The position numbers and the translations under genes are program-made. Below the pieces are notes generated by a model. The model had not been told where the DNA came from and searched no databases. It saw only the letters and a list, made by a program, of their open reading frames with translations. From an uncultured Veillonella sp. (GTDB lineage Bacteria > Bacillota > Negativicutes > Veillonellales > Veillonellaceae), in the NCBI GenBank assembly GCA_900552715.1, contig USAV01000007.1, positions 1 through 34,918 of the forward strand: a DNA stretch of 34,918 nucleotides, in the 5' to 3' direction. Shown here piece after piece: positions 1 to 6,686 of this stretch; position 1 is the first letter of the stretch, and the number at the start of each line of letters is the position of its first letter.

Positions 1-7
1 GCCATAT

Positions 8-77
8 AAAATCACCTTTCTTTTGCATATAATGCGGCTTGAACACCTACATTATACTTAAGCAAGGTGATTTTTTT
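8..77 (+). terminator. Nested inverted repeat, possible terminator of a gene to the left
   Basis: An 11-base arm at 8-18 (AAAATCACCTT) pairs with 64-74, and inside it 28-34 (TATAATG) pairs with 50-56. Seven T residues follow the outer arm on the + strand (71-77), as in an intrinsic terminator, but the 45-base interior is long. It could instead belong to the mobile-element-like structure just to its right. Confidence 0.35.
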
Positions 78-94
78 GTATAACTTTCGTTGCC

Positions 95-153
95 GCACCC
101 GCATAGCGGGTGGTTTTATGATTCGCGACTACGTCGCGAACCAGTCTAAAGAC
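95..153 (+). repeat. Three-hairpin repeat element, left copy
   Basis: Three hairpins sit in a row: 96-112 (CACCCGC, loop ATA, GCGGGTG), 122-140 (TTCGCGAC, loop TAC, GTCGCGAA) and a small one at 144-153 (GTCTAAAGAC) preceded by CCA. The same architecture, including the CCAG + GTCTAAAG module, occurs at 34847-34918. Multi-hairpin elements like this resemble IS200/IS605 ends or REP/MITE-type repeats. No transposase is visible here, so the class is inference. Confidence 0.5.
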
Positions 154-160
154 AATAACA

Positions 161-189
161 AAAAAATCCTCATCTAAGATGAGGATTTT
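161..189 (-). terminator. Terminator after htrA
   Basis: A 13-base inverted repeat (163-175 with 177-189, core ATCCTCATCT) is followed on the minus strand by a T run (A161-A166 on the + strand). It lies 57 bases downstream of the protease stop codon. It is nearly symmetric and may work in both directions. Confidence 0.8.
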
Positions 190-245
190 CCGACTATTCA
201 AAAGTAAATTCTTTAATTATAAAAGCTTTATTTGATCTCATGTAT

Positions 246-1340
246 TTAATTTGAAGATGCTTGTCCTAATTTAAGCTGTGTACTCTTCATTTTGCCGTTA
301 TGTGTATAGGATACTAAAACTGTATCGCCAGGGCTCTTTGCATCGATTTGCTCTTTTAATTCTAATAATGTACTAATATCCTTGCCATCAATTTGAGCAA
401 TTGTATCCCCTTCTACTAAACCAGCCTTTGCTGCAGGACCATTCGCATCAAGTTGAACAATGAGAAGGCCTTCGCCTTCATAACTTACATTGTTACGTGC
501 TGCTGTTTGACGATCTACAGCCCACACACCAATATAAGGACGCACAACTTTACCATTTTTAATAATAGAATCTACAACTGTCATAGCTGAGTTGATTGGA
601 ATGGCAAAGCCCATACCTTCAACGCCTTCTTTAGAAATCTTAGAGCTATTAATACCAATCAATTCACCGTCTGCATTGATAAGAGCACCACCTGAGTTAC
701 CTGGATTAATAGCTGCATCGGTTTGGATCAATGGGAATCGTTGCCCTTGATCATCAATAGTACGCGCCAAAGCACTAATTACACCAGATGTAACAGAACC
801 TTTAAACTCTAGACCTAATGGGTTACCAATAGCAATGGCAGGTTCCCCTACTTGTAGTGAATCAGAGTCACCTATTTTAATTGGTTGAATATCCTTTGGA
901 GGATCGATTTTAACAACAGCTAAATCTGTTTGAGCATCTGTACCAATAACTGTACCTGTTACGGTAGAGCCATTAGACAAAGATACGGTAACCTCTCCAT
1001 TTTTAGCACCAGCGACAACATGATTATTTGTTACGATATGTCCATCATTATCAATCAATACACCAGAGCCTACACCCTCTCCAGCATAAATGGTACGGTT
1101 AAAAATATCTTTTTGGAAAACTTGTGTAGTAATACCTACTACAGCTGGACCAGATTCTTTAGCCGCTTGTACCACATACGTATTACGTGTATCTGTAATC
1201 GGTTTATTTTGTTTTGTTTGTTCTCGCACAGTTGTTTGATGTGTCACAGGACTACCAAAGAAATAGTAGCCACCGCCTACACCAATACCAAGGGCTAGCA
1301 CACAGGCTATAATTGATTTCTTATATTTTGAAAAATTCAT
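246..1340 (-). CDS. htrA: HtrA/DegP-type trypsin-like serine protease with one PDZ domain
   Basis: Membrane-anchored envelope quality-control protease of the S1C family (364 aa), expected to degrade misfolded exported proteins. A short cytoplasmic start is followed by one hydrophobic segment (about residues 9-29, an anchor rather than a cleaved signal). The protease domain spans about 55-260 with the triad His107 (NNHVVAG), Asp139 (TDLAV) and Ser216 (PGNSGGAL). One C-terminal PDZ domain (about 265-360) carries the YIGV carboxylate-binding loop. One PDZ makes it DegS- or Bacillus HtrA-like rather than two-PDZ DegP. The start has a GAGGAG ribosome binding site. An inverted repeat at 1411-1441 lies upstream. 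The two-component genes just upstream are plausible regulators, but an independent RNA candidate separates them, so this is not one operon. Confidence 0.93.
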   Translation of the reverse strand: MNFSKYKKSIIACVLALGIGVGGGYYFFGSPVTHQTTVREQTKQNKPITDTRNTYVVQAAKESGPAVVGITTQVFQKDIFNRTIYAGEGVGSGVLIDNDGHIVTNNHVVAGAKNGEVTVSLSNGSTVTGTVIGTDAQTDLAVVKIDPPKDIQPIKIGDSDSLQVGEPAIAIGNPLGLEFKGSVTSGVISALARTIDDQGQRFPLIQTDAAINPGNSGGALINADGELIGINSSKISKEGVEGMGFAIPINSAMTVVDSIIKNGKVVRPYIGVWAVDRQTAARNNVSYEGEGLLIVQLDANGPAAKAGLVEGDTIAQIDGKDISTLLELKEQIDAKSPGDTVLVSYTHNGKMKSTQLKLGQASSN

Positions 1341-1410
1341 ACATTTCTCCTCATATCATTTCTTAATGATTTCCTTATAGCACTTCTTAAGGCTATATTA
1401 ATTATCAGTG

Positions 1411-1441
1411 AAAGTGTTAATCGTAATTAAATAAACACTTT
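1411..1441 (-). promoter_or_regulatory. Inverted repeat in the htrA promoter region, candidate operator
   Basis: AAAGTGTT (1411-1418) and AACACTTT (1434-1441) form a perfect 8-base inverted repeat with a 15-base spacer, about 70-100 bases upstream of the htrA start. On the minus strand a weak -35-like TTAACA overlaps the proximal arm and is followed 17 bases later by TATAGC. The repeat could be a regulator site; the regulator is unknown. Confidence 0.4.
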
Positions 1442-1679
1442 AATAACAATATAATATAGCATTATACATACTTTTACCAAAAATCAATTTTATAAAATTG
1501 ATTTTGATGAACCTATTATAGTACGCAACACTTTACAATGCAATATAACAATTTATTACATCTATTATAAAAATATAATTTCTATAAACAATATGTATCT
1601 AGCAATCTTTCAAGAACAATTCAATGTTAAAGAAATGACACGAACAAAAAGCTCTATATAAAGCTATCATATAAAACAT

Positions 1680-1845
1680 AAAGGGCATTCACTAGCCGTC
1701 GCTAGCAAATGCCCTTTATGCATATAGTTTGAGAGTGTAAGGACTGTTGAGAGAGAGTATATGTGATCTAGATAAGTTGAGAGAGAACTTATTAAGAGAG
1801 AGAAGTTTAGTTGTTTCTTATCTAGAATCAAAAGTCAGCCTTACT
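1680..1845 (-). ncRNA. Candidate CU-rich small RNA (RNA A)
   Basis: A minus-strand transcript from about 1845 would be about 165 nt. It would end at a hairpin (arms 1680-1689 and 1708-1717, core GGGCATT/AATGCCC, inner arm CTAGC/GCTAG) followed by an interrupted U-rich tail. Upstream is a promoter (1852-1879). The RNA folds as nested stems: outer GTAAGG..GACT with AGTCCTTAC, then TCTAGATAAG (1817-1826) with CTTATCTAGA (1767-1776). Four CU repeats lie mostly in loops: complements of 1796-1804, 1779-1787, 1749-1757 and 1731-1737. There is no convincing ORF. Repeated CU-rich single-stranded motifs are typical of Firmicute small RNAs that pair with ribosome binding sites. The identification comes from sequence alone; the weakest part is the broken U tail. 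Confidence 0.5.
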
Positions 1846-1851
1846 TAGATA

Positions 1852-1879
1852 AGTATACATGGAATATCTAAACTATCAA
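1852..1879 (-). promoter_or_regulatory. Promoter of RNA A
   Basis: On the minus strand the -35 is TTGATA (1874-1879; 5 of 6 to TTGACA), the spacer is 16 bases, and the -10 is TATACT (1852-1857; 5 of 6). It lies in non-coding sequence, is not positioned to drive htrA directly, and fits a start near 1845. Confidence 0.55.
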
Positions 1880-1999
1880 AGGAAGTATATAAACAATTTT
1901 TAAATCTTTGATTATATCTATATAATAACTTCCTATAAACTCATATTTTATCAACAGCCACCAAAAACGTGAGCGTAATATGAAAGTGTTTTTCAGTTA
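1880..1999. other. Gap between the response regulator stop and the RNA A promoter
   Basis: No ORF is supported. An imperfect inverted repeat (AGGAAGT near 1880 and ACTTCCT near 1928) and weak TCATATT/AATATGA arms near 1942-1984 are visible, without T runs. They may help end the two-component operon transcript, which has no clear intrinsic terminator. Confidence 0.3.
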
Positions 2000-2689
2000 T
2001 CAAACAAATTTATAACCAACGCCCCATACAGTAATGATGTGCTTACTATCGGATGGATTATCTTCAATTTCTTCACGTAAACGGTTGATATGAACCGCTA
2101 CTGTTGCATAATCACCATAGGAATCTAGCCCCCAAACGCGAGAATATAATTCTTCTTTACTAAATACAATATCACGATTGCGCATCAAGAATTCTAATAA
2201 CTGGAATTCTTTCTTTTTAAGGTGAACTTCTTTTTCGTTTACCCAAACTTTCATCATCTTAGGATCAAGACGGATTTCTCCAGATTGAATCGCATTGGTT
2301 TCCATAGCATCACGCTCTGTTAAACGCTTATATTGTGCTAACATAGCTTTGATTTTTGCAATCAATACAGATGGAGAGAATGGTTTTTCAATATAGTCAT
2401 CAGCACCTACGCCGAGACCACGGATTTTATCGATATCATCGAGACGAGCTGTTACCATAACAATTGGTACACGAACCTTGTCACGAATTTGGCGGCAAAC
2501 TTCAAAACCATCCATTTCTGGCAACATAACATCAAGGATGATAAGGTCTACAGGAGTATTTAAGGCAGCCTCAATACCTTCAGTACCATTAGTCATAATA
2601 GTTACATCATAACCTGCCACCATCAAATAATCACGCTCAATATTGGCGATATCCAAATCGTCTTCAATAATTAAGATATGTTCACTCAT
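2000..2689 (-). CDS. OmpR/PhoB-family response regulator
   Basis: DNA-binding response regulator of 229 aa. The receiver domain (about 1-120) has the acidic pair Asp10/Asp11, the phosphoacceptor Asp53 (ILDVMLPEMDG), Thr80 and Lys102 (EKPF). The C-terminal winged helix (about 130-229) ends with the typical VWGVGYKF. The start codon overlaps the kinase stop by 4 bases (ATGA), so the two are translationally coupled and form a cognate pair. Target genes cannot be read from the sequence; htrA downstream on the same strand is a natural guess because envelope-stress systems often control it, but no repeated binding motif was found to support this. Confidence 0.93.
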   Translation of the reverse strand: MSEHILIIEDDLDIANIERDYLMVAGYDVTIMTNGTEGIEAALNTPVDLIILDVMLPEMDGFEVCRQIRDKVRVPIVMVTARLDDIDKIRGLGVGADDYIEKPFSPSVLIAKIKAMLAQYKRLTERDAMETNAIQSGEIRLDPKMMKVWVNEKEVHLKKKEFQLLEFLMRNRDIVFSKEELYSRVWGLDSYGDYATVAVHINRLREEIEDNPSDSKHIITVWGVGYKFV

Positions 2690-4026
2690 GATTCTTCTCC
2701 TTGTTTAGGAAATTCTAATATAATACGTAGACCATGTGGTCTTACATTTTCAATCACAACTCGGCCTTCAAAGATTTCCATAATTCGACGAATAATCGAT
2801 AATCCAAGACCACTACCTTCTTGTGGATTCGTACGAGATGAATCTACACGGTAGAATGGACGCATTAGACGTTCTAGAGATTCTGGTGGTACCCCTGGGC
2901 CATCATCACTGATAACACAGTATACAAAATCATCATCACTAGTTACATCAATAACACAATGACCAACATCGGCCATTTTATACTTAGCACTATTGTTCAA
3001 GACATTTTGTAAAACTCGCTGTAACAATTGTGGGTTTGCATTAATGAAAGCATTTTCCGCTGCTATACGGAATTTAATTTCTAGACCTCTTGTTTGATAA
3101 GGAGCCAAATGATCTTCTACAAAATCACGTACATATTGACCGAGTTCAATTCGTTCAGATGGACGAGATTCTTTCTTGTAATTCAATGTGGTAATAAGGA
3201 ATAACTCCTCTAACATCGAATCTAAATCATTAGCACGTTTCAAAATGATTCCCATGTAGCGTTTTTGTTGCTCTTCGGTTGGTGCAATACCATCACGAAC
3301 ACCTTCTGCATACGCTTTAATAGCTGTTAACGGCGTTCGAATATCATGGGATATCCCTGCTAGTAACTCTTTTTGTTGCTCCTGTTCCATTTCAATCTGA
3401 CGATTGGCCATTTCTAAGGACATTGTCATATTCTTAACATGAATCATGATGAAGCGTGTAACAAATCGGTTAATAGCAAAGAAGGTAACAATAAAGAGTA
3501 ATATAGCCACTACAATAATATAGAAGGAAACTGATTCCATCAAGCTGTCACTACCATGAGTAGCTCGCTTTATAGCAATATGATATACGTAAGCATGACG
3601 CCCATCGTATTTCCTCATTTCATATACGAAAGTATTATTGGACTGATATACGATACCTTGTAATTCAGGGTTTACATCAATAAGACCAACAATAGCAGAG
3701 GCACTATAGATTTGAGGATTACCATAGCTGTACACCATATTGCCTTGATCTAATACTTCTACATATACTTCCTTCGGATCGAGTAAGCTATAGCTAGGCT
3801 TTACTAAGCTATCTATTAAGTTGTTTTCTAAACCATAAAAGGTAATTGTTTCAGTGATTCGACTGACACTTTTAAACTGTTGTTCCTGCTCAATACGCAA
3901 ATAGTAACCGGCATTAGCCAATATGCGCAGACCTGTAAAGTATAGCAAAAATAAGATAATTGCTATCAAAATAGGCACTACAAAGAGCACAACATTGGAT
4001 ATCCAAATCCGTATTTGTAAATTCAC
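2686..4026 (-). CDS. Membrane sensor histidine kinase
   Basis: Partner of the downstream regulator, 446 aa. Two membrane segments (about 11-33 and 167-188) flank an extracytoplasmic sensor region of about 130 residues with no recognised fold. A short linker leads to the HisKA domain with phosphorylated His227 (GISHDIRTPLTA). The HATPase_c domain has the N box (NVLNNSAKY, about 341-349), the G1 box (DDGPGVP, 374-380) and the G2 box (GSGLGLS, 404-410). All catalytic motifs are intact. The start is GTG at 4024-4026 with GAGGT upstream, not ATG. The input signal is unknown. It is probably the first gene of a two-gene operon whose promoter lies in the 4027-4440 gap. Confidence 0.92.
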   Translation of the reverse strand: MNLQIRIWISNVVLFVVPILIAIILFLLYFTGLRILANAGYYLRIEQEQQFKSVSRITETITFYGLENNLIDSLVKPSYSLLDPKEVYVEVLDQGNMVYSYGNPQIYSASAIVGLIDVNPELQGIVYQSNNTFVYEMRKYDGRHAYVYHIAIKRATHGSDSLMESVSFYIIVVAILLFIVTFFAINRFVTRFIMIHVKNMTMSLEMANRQIEMEQEQQKELLAGISHDIRTPLTAIKAYAEGVRDGIAPTEEQQKRYMGIILKRANDLDSMLEELFLITTLNYKKESRPSERIELGQYVRDFVEDHLAPYQTRGLEIKFRIAAENAFINANPQLLQRVLQNVLNNSAKYKMADVGHCVIDVTSDDDFVYCVISDDGPGVPPESLERLMRPFYRVDSSRTNPQEGSGLGLSIIRRIMEIFEGRVVIENVRPHGLRIILEFPKQGEES

Positions 4027-4210
4027 AGGGTTACCTCAATATCATAAATATTAGATACTTCTTATAGTTTACGCTATTTTTAATACTTAAAGCAAGTGAA
4101 AAGCTCAAAAAAGTGATTTAACTTTCATATTTTCTTCATTGTTAGTTTATAATTGTCAGTTATTACATATAGTCAGTATGCCTTTTATTATCTACTATTC
4201 TTAAGTTTTT

Positions 4211-4244
4211 GATATAAATTACACGCATCCGGGTAACTTATATC
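4211..4244 (-). promoter_or_regulatory. 12-base-pair hairpin upstream of the histidine kinase
   Basis: GATATAAATTAC (4211-4222) pairs with GTAACTTATATC (4233-4244) around a GC-rich 10-base loop. The single mismatch is A-C on the + strand but a G-U wobble on the minus strand, so the stem is fully paired in a minus-strand transcript heading for the kinase. No T run follows, so a terminator is unlikely; an operator or leader element is possible. The rest of 4027-4440 is AT-rich with no supported gene. Confidence 0.4.
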
Positions 4245-4440
4245 AACATACTATAAGTAATTTTTAGGACATTAAACATAAAGTTTTATAAAGCCCTATT
4301 CAATAGCCTCTATATTTTTTATAAAATCTCTAAATATAAAAATGCTATATCTGTAAAAAATAAATTCTTATACCTTATATTATTAACATCAAAACAGTTC
4401 CCCTACTCATATATATTTCAATTGCCTTATTATACATAAA

Positions 4441-4469
4441 AAAAGAGGATTCCATAGGAATCCTCTTTT
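4441..4469 (-). terminator. Terminator after the carboxyltransferase gene
   Basis: A perfect 13-base stem (4441-4453 with 4457-4469, core AGAGGATTCC) with an ATA loop and a T run on the minus strand, 10 bases past the stop codon at 4480. Strong and probably bidirectional. Confidence 0.88.
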
Positions 4470-4479
4470 AATATTTGGA

Positions 4480-5832
4480 TTAACGACGATTTGCATCGAA
4501 GAAGTTAATAGCAACTTCTGGGAACATAGCGTAAGTCAATACGTCTTCGTCAGTGATACCATTGTAGCCTTTGGAAGCTAAATCTTGACGGTAACCTTCC
4601 AATTCAGGTTCGATAAGATCTGCTGGACGGCAAGTGATAGGTTCTTCATCACCGATGATAGTGTGACGGATTTCATCAGAAATTTTACCAGGCAATGCAC
4701 CGTATTTACCGCGTACAAGGTCTTTAACTTCGTTAGGAACCATTTTATAACGGTCGCCCATCATAACGTTCATCATAGCCATTGTACCAACGATTTGAGA
4801 TGTTGGAGTTACCAATGGAGGGTAACCCAAGTCTTCACGAACGCGTGGCATTTCATCCATAACGTCGAAGAAGCGATCGCCCATACCCATTTCGTTCAAT
4901 TGGTTTTGAGTATTGGACAACATACCGCCAGGAATTTGGTAACGACGAACAGCTGGGATTACATCGCTAGCTGGTTTCAAGTTGAATTCTTCAGCGATTT
5001 GTTGTTTTACTTTACGGAAGTGGTCAACTAATGGAATGTATTTATCAAGGTCAAGACCAAGATCCCATTCAGTGCCTTTGAACATTTCGATCATAGTTTC
5101 AGTAGCTGGTTGGCTAGTTGCATGAGCGAATGGAGAGATAGCAGTATCGATGATATCTACACCAGCTTTAGCAGCTTCCCAGTATGTAGTGCTTGCAAGA
5201 CCACAAGTGAAATGGCTGTGCAAGTCGATTGGCAATTCGCCAAAACGTTTTTTGAATGTGGAAACCAAATCATATGCATCAGCAGGTCCTAACAAACCGG
5301 ACATATCTTTGATACATAAGGAATCTGTACCCATTTCTACCAATGTTTCAGCTACTTTCAAGAAGCTTTCAGTTGTATGAACTGGGGAGATTGTGTATAC
5401 CATAGCGGATTGAACGTGTGCGCCTGCTTTTTTGGAGTACTTAATAGCAGCTTCCATGTTACGAGGGTCATTCAATGCGTCGAAGATACGGATACGATCA
5501 ATACCATTTTTTACAGCTGCATTACAGAATGCTTCTACTACATCATCAGAGTAGTGTTTGTAGCCCAACAAGTTTTGGCCACGAAGTAACATTTGTAGTG
5601 GAGTGTTTTTCAAATTGGATTTCAATTTACGAAGGCGTTCCCATGGATCTTCATTCAAGAAACGAAGACAGCTGTCATAAGTAGCGCCGCCCCAACATTC
5701 AAGAGCTTCATAACCAATTTCATCTAAAAGGCCAAGCACTGGTTCCATTTGTTCGTAACGCATGCGTGTTGCCAAAATAGATTGATGACCGTCGCGAAGA
5801 ACGGTTTCGCAGATTCTTAATTTTTTAGCCAT
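4480..5832 (-). CDS. oadA: Biotin-dependent carboxyltransferase subunit (oxaloacetate decarboxylase alpha / pyruvate carboxylase B type, 5S-like)
   Basis: HMGL-like TIM-barrel carboxyltransferase, 450 aa, which moves CO2 between carboxybiotin and pyruvate/oxaloacetate. The barrel (about 1-300) has the entry motif TVLRDGHQS (11-18), the metal-site lysine in CIKDMSG (Lys175) and metal ligands His205 and His207 (DLHSHFTCGL). The conserved PYC_OADA region follows (PGGMLSNTQNQL, 301-312). The protein ends near 450 without a biotinyl domain (no MKM motif), unlike the roughly 590-residue OadA of enterobacteria, so a separate biotin carrier is needed. In lactate-fermenting Negativicutes such a subunit may act in pyruvate carboxylation, oxaloacetate decarboxylation or transcarboxylation; the sequence alone does not choose. 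Monocistronic: GGAGG binding site, own promoter and own terminator. Confidence 0.85.
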   Translation of the reverse strand: MAKKLRICETVLRDGHQSILATRMRYEQMEPVLGLLDEIGYEALECWGGATYDSCLRFLNEDPWERLRKLKSNLKNTPLQMLLRGQNLLGYKHYSDDVVEAFCNAAVKNGIDRIRIFDALNDPRNMEAAIKYSKKAGAHVQSAMVYTISPVHTTESFLKVAETLVEMGTDSLCIKDMSGLLGPADAYDLVSTFKKRFGELPIDLHSHFTCGLASTTYWEAAKAGVDIIDTAISPFAHATSQPATETMIEMFKGTEWDLGLDLDKYIPLVDHFRKVKQQIAEEFNLKPASDVIPAVRRYQIPGGMLSNTQNQLNEMGMGDRFFDVMDEMPRVREDLGYPPLVTPTSQIVGTMAMMNVMMGDRYKMVPNEVKDLVRGKYGALPGKISDEIRHTIIGDEEPITCRPADLIEPELEGYRQDLASKGYNGITDEDVLTYAMFPEVAINFFDANRR

Positions 5833-5927
5833 GTTAATCCTCCAAATCGAAATAGTTTATGCATGTAATTTTATACATCCACTACATAACTATCTCATAC
5901 CTATTTTTTTACGATTTTTATAGCACT

Positions 5928-5943
5928 TGCTCACACGAGCAAA
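5928..5943 (-). promoter_or_regulatory. Small hairpin in the 5' untranslated region of the carboxyltransferase gene
   Basis: TTGCTC/GAGCAA with a four-base loop, between the predicted transcript start (about 5966) and the gene. It may stabilise the mRNA; no T run follows. Confidence 0.3.
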
Positions 5944-5972
5944 TACTCAAGCAATCGTTAAGACATACTTAT

Positions 5973-6001
5973 ATTAGACTACTTATAGAATTCTTTGTCA
6001 A
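5973..6001 (-). promoter_or_regulatory. Promoter of the carboxyltransferase gene
   Basis: Minus strand: consensus -35 TTGACA (5996-6001), 17-base spacer, -10 TCTAAT (5973-5978; 5 of 6). The predicted start is near 5966, giving a leader of about 134 bases. The match is good enough for high expression, as expected for a central fermentation enzyme. Confidence 0.6.
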
Positions 6002-6055
6002 CAACCACATTATGCTATTTACTCATAATTTCATGTATTCAATTATGATTTTTTC

Positions 6056-6069
6056 GTGATAGAAATCAC
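6056..6069. promoter_or_regulatory. CRP/FNR-family-like palindrome
   Basis: GTGAT AGAA ATCAC is a perfect palindrome that also reads GTGA-N6-TCAC, flanked by a matching A, and so misses the TGTGA-N6-TCACA consensus at one base. It is centred about 96 bases upstream of the predicted transcript start. A CRP/FNR-family regulator could bind here. The rest of 6070-6308 shows no supported gene. Confidence 0.4.
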
Positions 6070-6308
6070 AATAAAGTGCTAAAAAGCTAGGATTTAACAT
6101 GTATTTTTAATCAATTATATTTCTTTGTAATTTCTCTTTTTAATGAGAAACCAAAATTTATATCGCAATAATTTTTAGTTATTATTGGCCATCCGCCAAA
6201 GTATATCGGTATTTATAAATCTAGTACTTCGATAATCATCGGTACGCTTATAAGCTCATCACTTTTATTGATGACGCACCTGTATTATTGTGATTTATAA
6301 ATATACAA

Positions 6309-6337
6309 AAGAACCTACCTTTTATAGGTAGGTTCTT
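6309..6337 (-). terminator. Terminator of the envelope gene cluster
   Basis: An 11-base stem AAGAACCTACC (6309-6319) with GGTAGGTTCTT (6327-6337) and a 7-base loop, 22 bases past the stop at 6360. An A/T-rich tail follows on the minus strand. Confidence 0.8.
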
Positions 6338-6359
6338 ATAGTAAGCAATTATTATTATA

Positions 6360-6686
6360 TTATTTTTCAGGTTTTACCTTTTTTGGTGCCGTTTCAAGAA
6401 CGATATTTTTACCATCTCGTTTAACTTGGATAGAGAATGCACCCTCACCTTCTTTGAAGTATTCCATCTTAATATCGAGCAACATTTTACCAATTAAAGT
6501 TTCTACCTTCTCTGTAAGGAATTCACGATAGAATGCATCTTCCTTTTGTTTTGGACTTTGATGTACTACAGGTTTCTTAGCAGAACGCTCTCTATCAAGC
6601 ATTGTTTCTTCAAAATTTTCAGTATCTTTAAAGTTTTTCATCATATCCGCATCGGATAAGCCTTTTTGAATTTTAAACTTTGCCAT
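6360..6686 (-). CDS. Small charged protein of unknown function
   Basis: 108 aa, rich in Lys and Glu, with no signal peptide or membrane segment, so probably cytoplasmic. The first half (about 1-50) is polar and likely flexible; the second half (about 55-105) alternates in a way that suggests one alpha-beta unit (EKVETLIGKMLLDIKMEYF, then a strand with FSIQVKRDGKNIVLE). No known family is recognised. It overlaps the glycosyltransferase gene by 14 bases and has a GGAG-like binding site inside that gene's end, so it is the last gene of the operon and translationally coupled. It is real rather than spurious because of this coupling, the terminator behind it and its coherent composition. Confidence 0.75.
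   Translation of the reverse strand: MAKFKIQKGLSDADMMKNFKDTENFEETMLDRERSAKKPVVHQSPKQKEDAFYREFLTEKVETLIGKMLLDIKMEYFKEGEGAFSIQVKRDGKNIVLETAPKKVKPEK

Noticed and set aside
1727..1810. Repeated GAGAG units read as a CRISPR or tandem repeat
   Set aside because: Units are short, spaced irregularly (about 14-31 bases) and embedded in larger complementary stems; no spacers of constant length.
5859..6059. A 66-codon ORF upstream of the carboxyltransferase gene
   Set aside because: Low-complexity AT-rich frame overlapping the predicted promoter, without a binding site.
6150..6300. Coding remnants in the gap before the small charged protein's terminator
   Set aside because: Short open stretches exist on the minus strand but none resembles a family and each is broken within 20 codons.
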